Of a DNA stretch of 7,063 nt, positions 5,370-7,063 are shown piece after piece (position 1 is the first letter of the stretch; each line of letters begins with the position of its first letter). The notes below the pieces were generated by a model, which was not told the origin of the DNA, did no database searches, and worked only from the letters and a program-made list of their open reading frames with translations. The translations under genes and the position numbers were made by a program. Origin of the DNA: Lachnospiraceae bacterium (GTDB lineage Bacteria; Bacillota; Clostridia; Lachnospirales; Lachnospiraceae); the NCBI GenBank assembly GCA_017964055.1, contig JAGCSS010000001.1, positions 1-7,063 on the forward strand, in the 5' to 3' direction.

Positions 5370-7063
5370 ATGAATACAGAACAACAGATAGAATTTGATA
5401 AAATAAAAGAAATATGGGCGCAGCTTGCGGTTACGGGAGCTGCTAAAGATGAAATAGCGAATACGTCGATTTTCCTTGATGAAGCGGAGCTGAACGTAAA
5501 GCTTCGCGAAACTACCAACAGCAGGAAAATGATGGAAAACCTTGGGAATCCTCCGCTGCAGGATGTGACCGAGGTCCGGAAGATCCTGACGGAAGCAGGT
5601 AAAGGAGCGTGTCTTACTCCGTACCAGCTTGAGCGCGTGGAAAAAGTCCTGGTTGCGGTAGAGCGATTAAAGTATTATCTCGCCAGAGGCAGGCAGTATG
5701 AGAATCCGCTTGCGTATTATGATGAAAACCTTGATGAAATAAATGATCTGCGAGAGGAGATATGCAGGCAGATCAGATGCGAAGAGGTGGACGATCATGC
5801 GTCTAACGTCCTGTATGATGTCAGGACCCGGATAATCCATGCCGAGGAAAACATAAAACAGAAGGCGGAGCAGGTCATAAGGAACAACAAAGACTGCATG
5901 GCGGATACCTTCTATACATTGAGAAACGGAAGAGTCTGCGTTCCGGTCAAAAAAGAATACCGGTACAGGATCCCCGGCACCGTTATGGATAAGTCAGCCA
6001 CGGGCAATACGGTTTTCGTTGAACCTGCCGCTCTTGGTAAATACTACGAAGAGCTGCAGCTGCTGCGTGTGGAAGAAGAAAACGAGGTTTACAGGATCCT
6101 GTATACCCTTTCGGCACTTGTGTCGGATGCGATTCCTGTCATGGAAGAAAATATGAGAATGATGGAAAAACTGGATCTCATATTTTCCAAGGGAAAGCTG
6201 AGTATAGACCTTGACTGTGTGGAGCCCAATATCAATCTTGAAAGAAGGATAGTCTTGAAAGAAGCAAGACATCCTCTGATGGACAGGAGCATAAATGTAC
6301 CGCTCAATTTTGATCTTGGTTTTAGCGCGGAAGGTGGGGAGACGATACGAGGGATCGTTATCACGGGACCTAACACGGGAGGCAAGACCGTATCGATAAA
6401 AACGGTAATGCTGACAAGCTATATGGCCCAGTGCGGGCTCCATGTTCCGTGTCTTGAAGCGGATATCTGCATGAATTCCGGCTATTTAAGCGATATCGGG
6501 GACGGACAGAATATTTCCGAAAACCTGTCCACATTCTCGGCGCACATCAAAAATGTTCTCGAGATACTTGGAAAAGTAAACAGGGAAAGCCTTGTTATAA
6601 TGGACGAGTTAGGCTCCGGTACTGACCCTGCCGAAGGCATGGGAATAGCAACCGCGATTCTTGAAGAATTACGCAAAAGCGGAGCAAATTTCCTGGTAAC
6701 GACCCATTATCCGGAGATCAAGGAATATGCGGAAAGACAGCAGGGAATCATAAACGCCAGGATGACTTTTGACCGCGAAACATTGATGCCTACATACAAA
6801 ATGGTGATAGGAGAAGCCGGAGAGAGCTGTGCCTTCTATATCGCGGACCGCCTCGGAATGCCGGAGAGCATGCTGAAGGTAGCGGTAGAAGCCGCATACG
6901 GCAAGGAAGCTCTGGAAACATACAGCTTCAGGAATAACGCCGACATCTCCAAAAGTGAAAACAGGAAGGTTCAAAGGCATAAAAAGCCGGTAAATACACC
7001 GAAACCGGCACCGCAGTTCAAGATAGGCGACAGCGTAATGGTATATCCGGACAAGAAGATAGG
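5370..7063 (+). CDS. MutS2-family ATPase paralogue with short post-ATPase linker, 3'-truncated by window edge
   Basis: 564 complete codons are visible with no stop, so the gene continues past the edge. The ATG at 5370 has GGAG 8 nt upstream. MutS2 core and clamp-like helices occupy about 1-310. The ABC-type ATPase follows, with Walker A GPNTGGKT (333-340, Lys 339), signature region DGQNISENLSTFSAH (378-392), Walker B LVIMDELGSGTDPAEG (D412, E413), and the switch histidine in TTHYPE. Catalytic residues look intact. Canonical MutS2 has roughly 100 or more residues of coiled coil between the ATPase and the C-terminal KOW-like domain. Here only about 50 Pro/Lys-rich residues separate LGMPES (about 495-500) from FKIGDSVMVYPDKK (550 onward), a KOW-like start. 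The usual PGRSNAF segment reads AGESCAF. Whether a Smr nuclease domain follows is unseen. It is probably a paralogue of standard MutS2, cotranscribed with the methyltransferase. Canonical MutS2 is linked to recombination suppression and collided-ribosome rescue. Confidence 0.88.
   Translation, partial: MNTEQQIEFDKIKEIWAQLAVTGAAKDEIANTSIFLDEAELNVKLRETTNSRKMMENLGNPPLQDVTEVRKILTEAGKGACLTPYQLERVEKVLVAVERLKYYLARGRQYENPLAYYDENLDEINDLREEICRQIRCEEVDDHASNVLYDVRTRIIHAEENIKQKAEQVIRNNKDCMADTFYTLRNGRVCVPVKKEYRYRIPGTVMDKSATGNTVFVEPAALGKYYEELQLLRVEEENEVYRILYTLSALVSDAIPVMEENMRMMEKLDLIFSKGKLSIDLDCVEPNINLERRIVLKEARHPLMDRSINVPLNFDLGFSAEGGETIRGIVITGPNTGGKTVSIKTVMLTSYMAQCGLHVPCLEADICMNSGYLSDIGDGQNISENLSTFSAHIKNVLEILGKVNRESLVIMDELGSGTDPAEGMGIATAILEELRKSGANFLVTTHYPEIKEYAERQQGIINARMTFDRETLMPTYKMVIGEAGESCAFYIADRLGMPESMLKVAVEAAYGKEALETYSFRNNADISKSENRKVQRHKKPVNTPKPAPQFKIGDSVMVYPDKKI

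Noticed and set aside
5994..6443. 149-residue minus-strand frame and its neighbours opposite the MutS2-like gene
   Set aside because: These are shadows of the MutS2-family reading frame, which is continuous with intact Walker motifs on the + strand.
1..7063. CRISPR arrays, tRNA or rRNA genes, insertion sequences
   Set aside because: No regularly spaced repeats, cloverleaf or rRNA-like sequence, transposase frame or flanking terminal inverted repeats were visible.

Overview
This window reads as ordinary chromosome of a Firmicute of class Clostridia, most likely a Lachnospiraceae-type gut or rumen bacterium. The reasons are a YerC-type TrpR-like regulator, an RlmCD/RumA-type uridine methyltransferase, a MutS2-family ATPase, strong AGGAGG-like ribosome binding sites, and sigma-A promoters with TATGGTATAAT-type extended -10 boxes. 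The family-level assignment is inference from gene content and style, not from a search.

Left part (1-4160): the C-terminal 515 residues of a SNF2-family helicase/ATPase enter from the left edge on the + strand. They end 5 bp from the end of a convergent minus-strand pair: a small TrpR-like regulator (yerC) overlapping by 17 bp a membrane-anchored DUF218 (SanA/YdcF-like) protein. A divergent promoter region of about 150 bp separates this pair from a complete 23S rRNA uridine-5 methyltransferase gene (rlmD/rumA type) on the + strand. These genes prefer GAG for Glu.

Middle (4160-4608): the intergenic stretch holds far more than a spacer. It contains a weak terminator-like hairpin after rlmD, a short coding remnant resembling the C-terminal tail of an HD-GYP-type protein, and a near-consensus sigma-A promoter (TTGACA-17-TATAAA). 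After the promoter comes an untranslated leader of about 270 nt with several strong stems, three candidate leader peptides, a terminator ending at the next gene's Shine-Dalgarno, and an upstream 9-nt segment perfectly complementary to the terminator's 5' arm. This has the layout of a transcription attenuator, most likely sensing ribosome stalling on a leader peptide.

Right part (4609-7063): the leader controls a class I SAM-dependent methyltransferase of unknown substrate. It is followed 29 bp later by a MutS2-family ATPase that runs off the right edge. The MutS2-like protein has the full ATPase but a linker too short for the long coiled coil of canonical MutS2. Both genes prefer GAA over GAG, unlike the left part, which fits separate acquisition. 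Because canonical MutS2 in Bacillus acts on collided ribosomes, the combination of attenuator, methyltransferase and MutS2-like ATPase could be an inducible translation-stress or antibiotic-response unit. That functional reading is a hypothesis.
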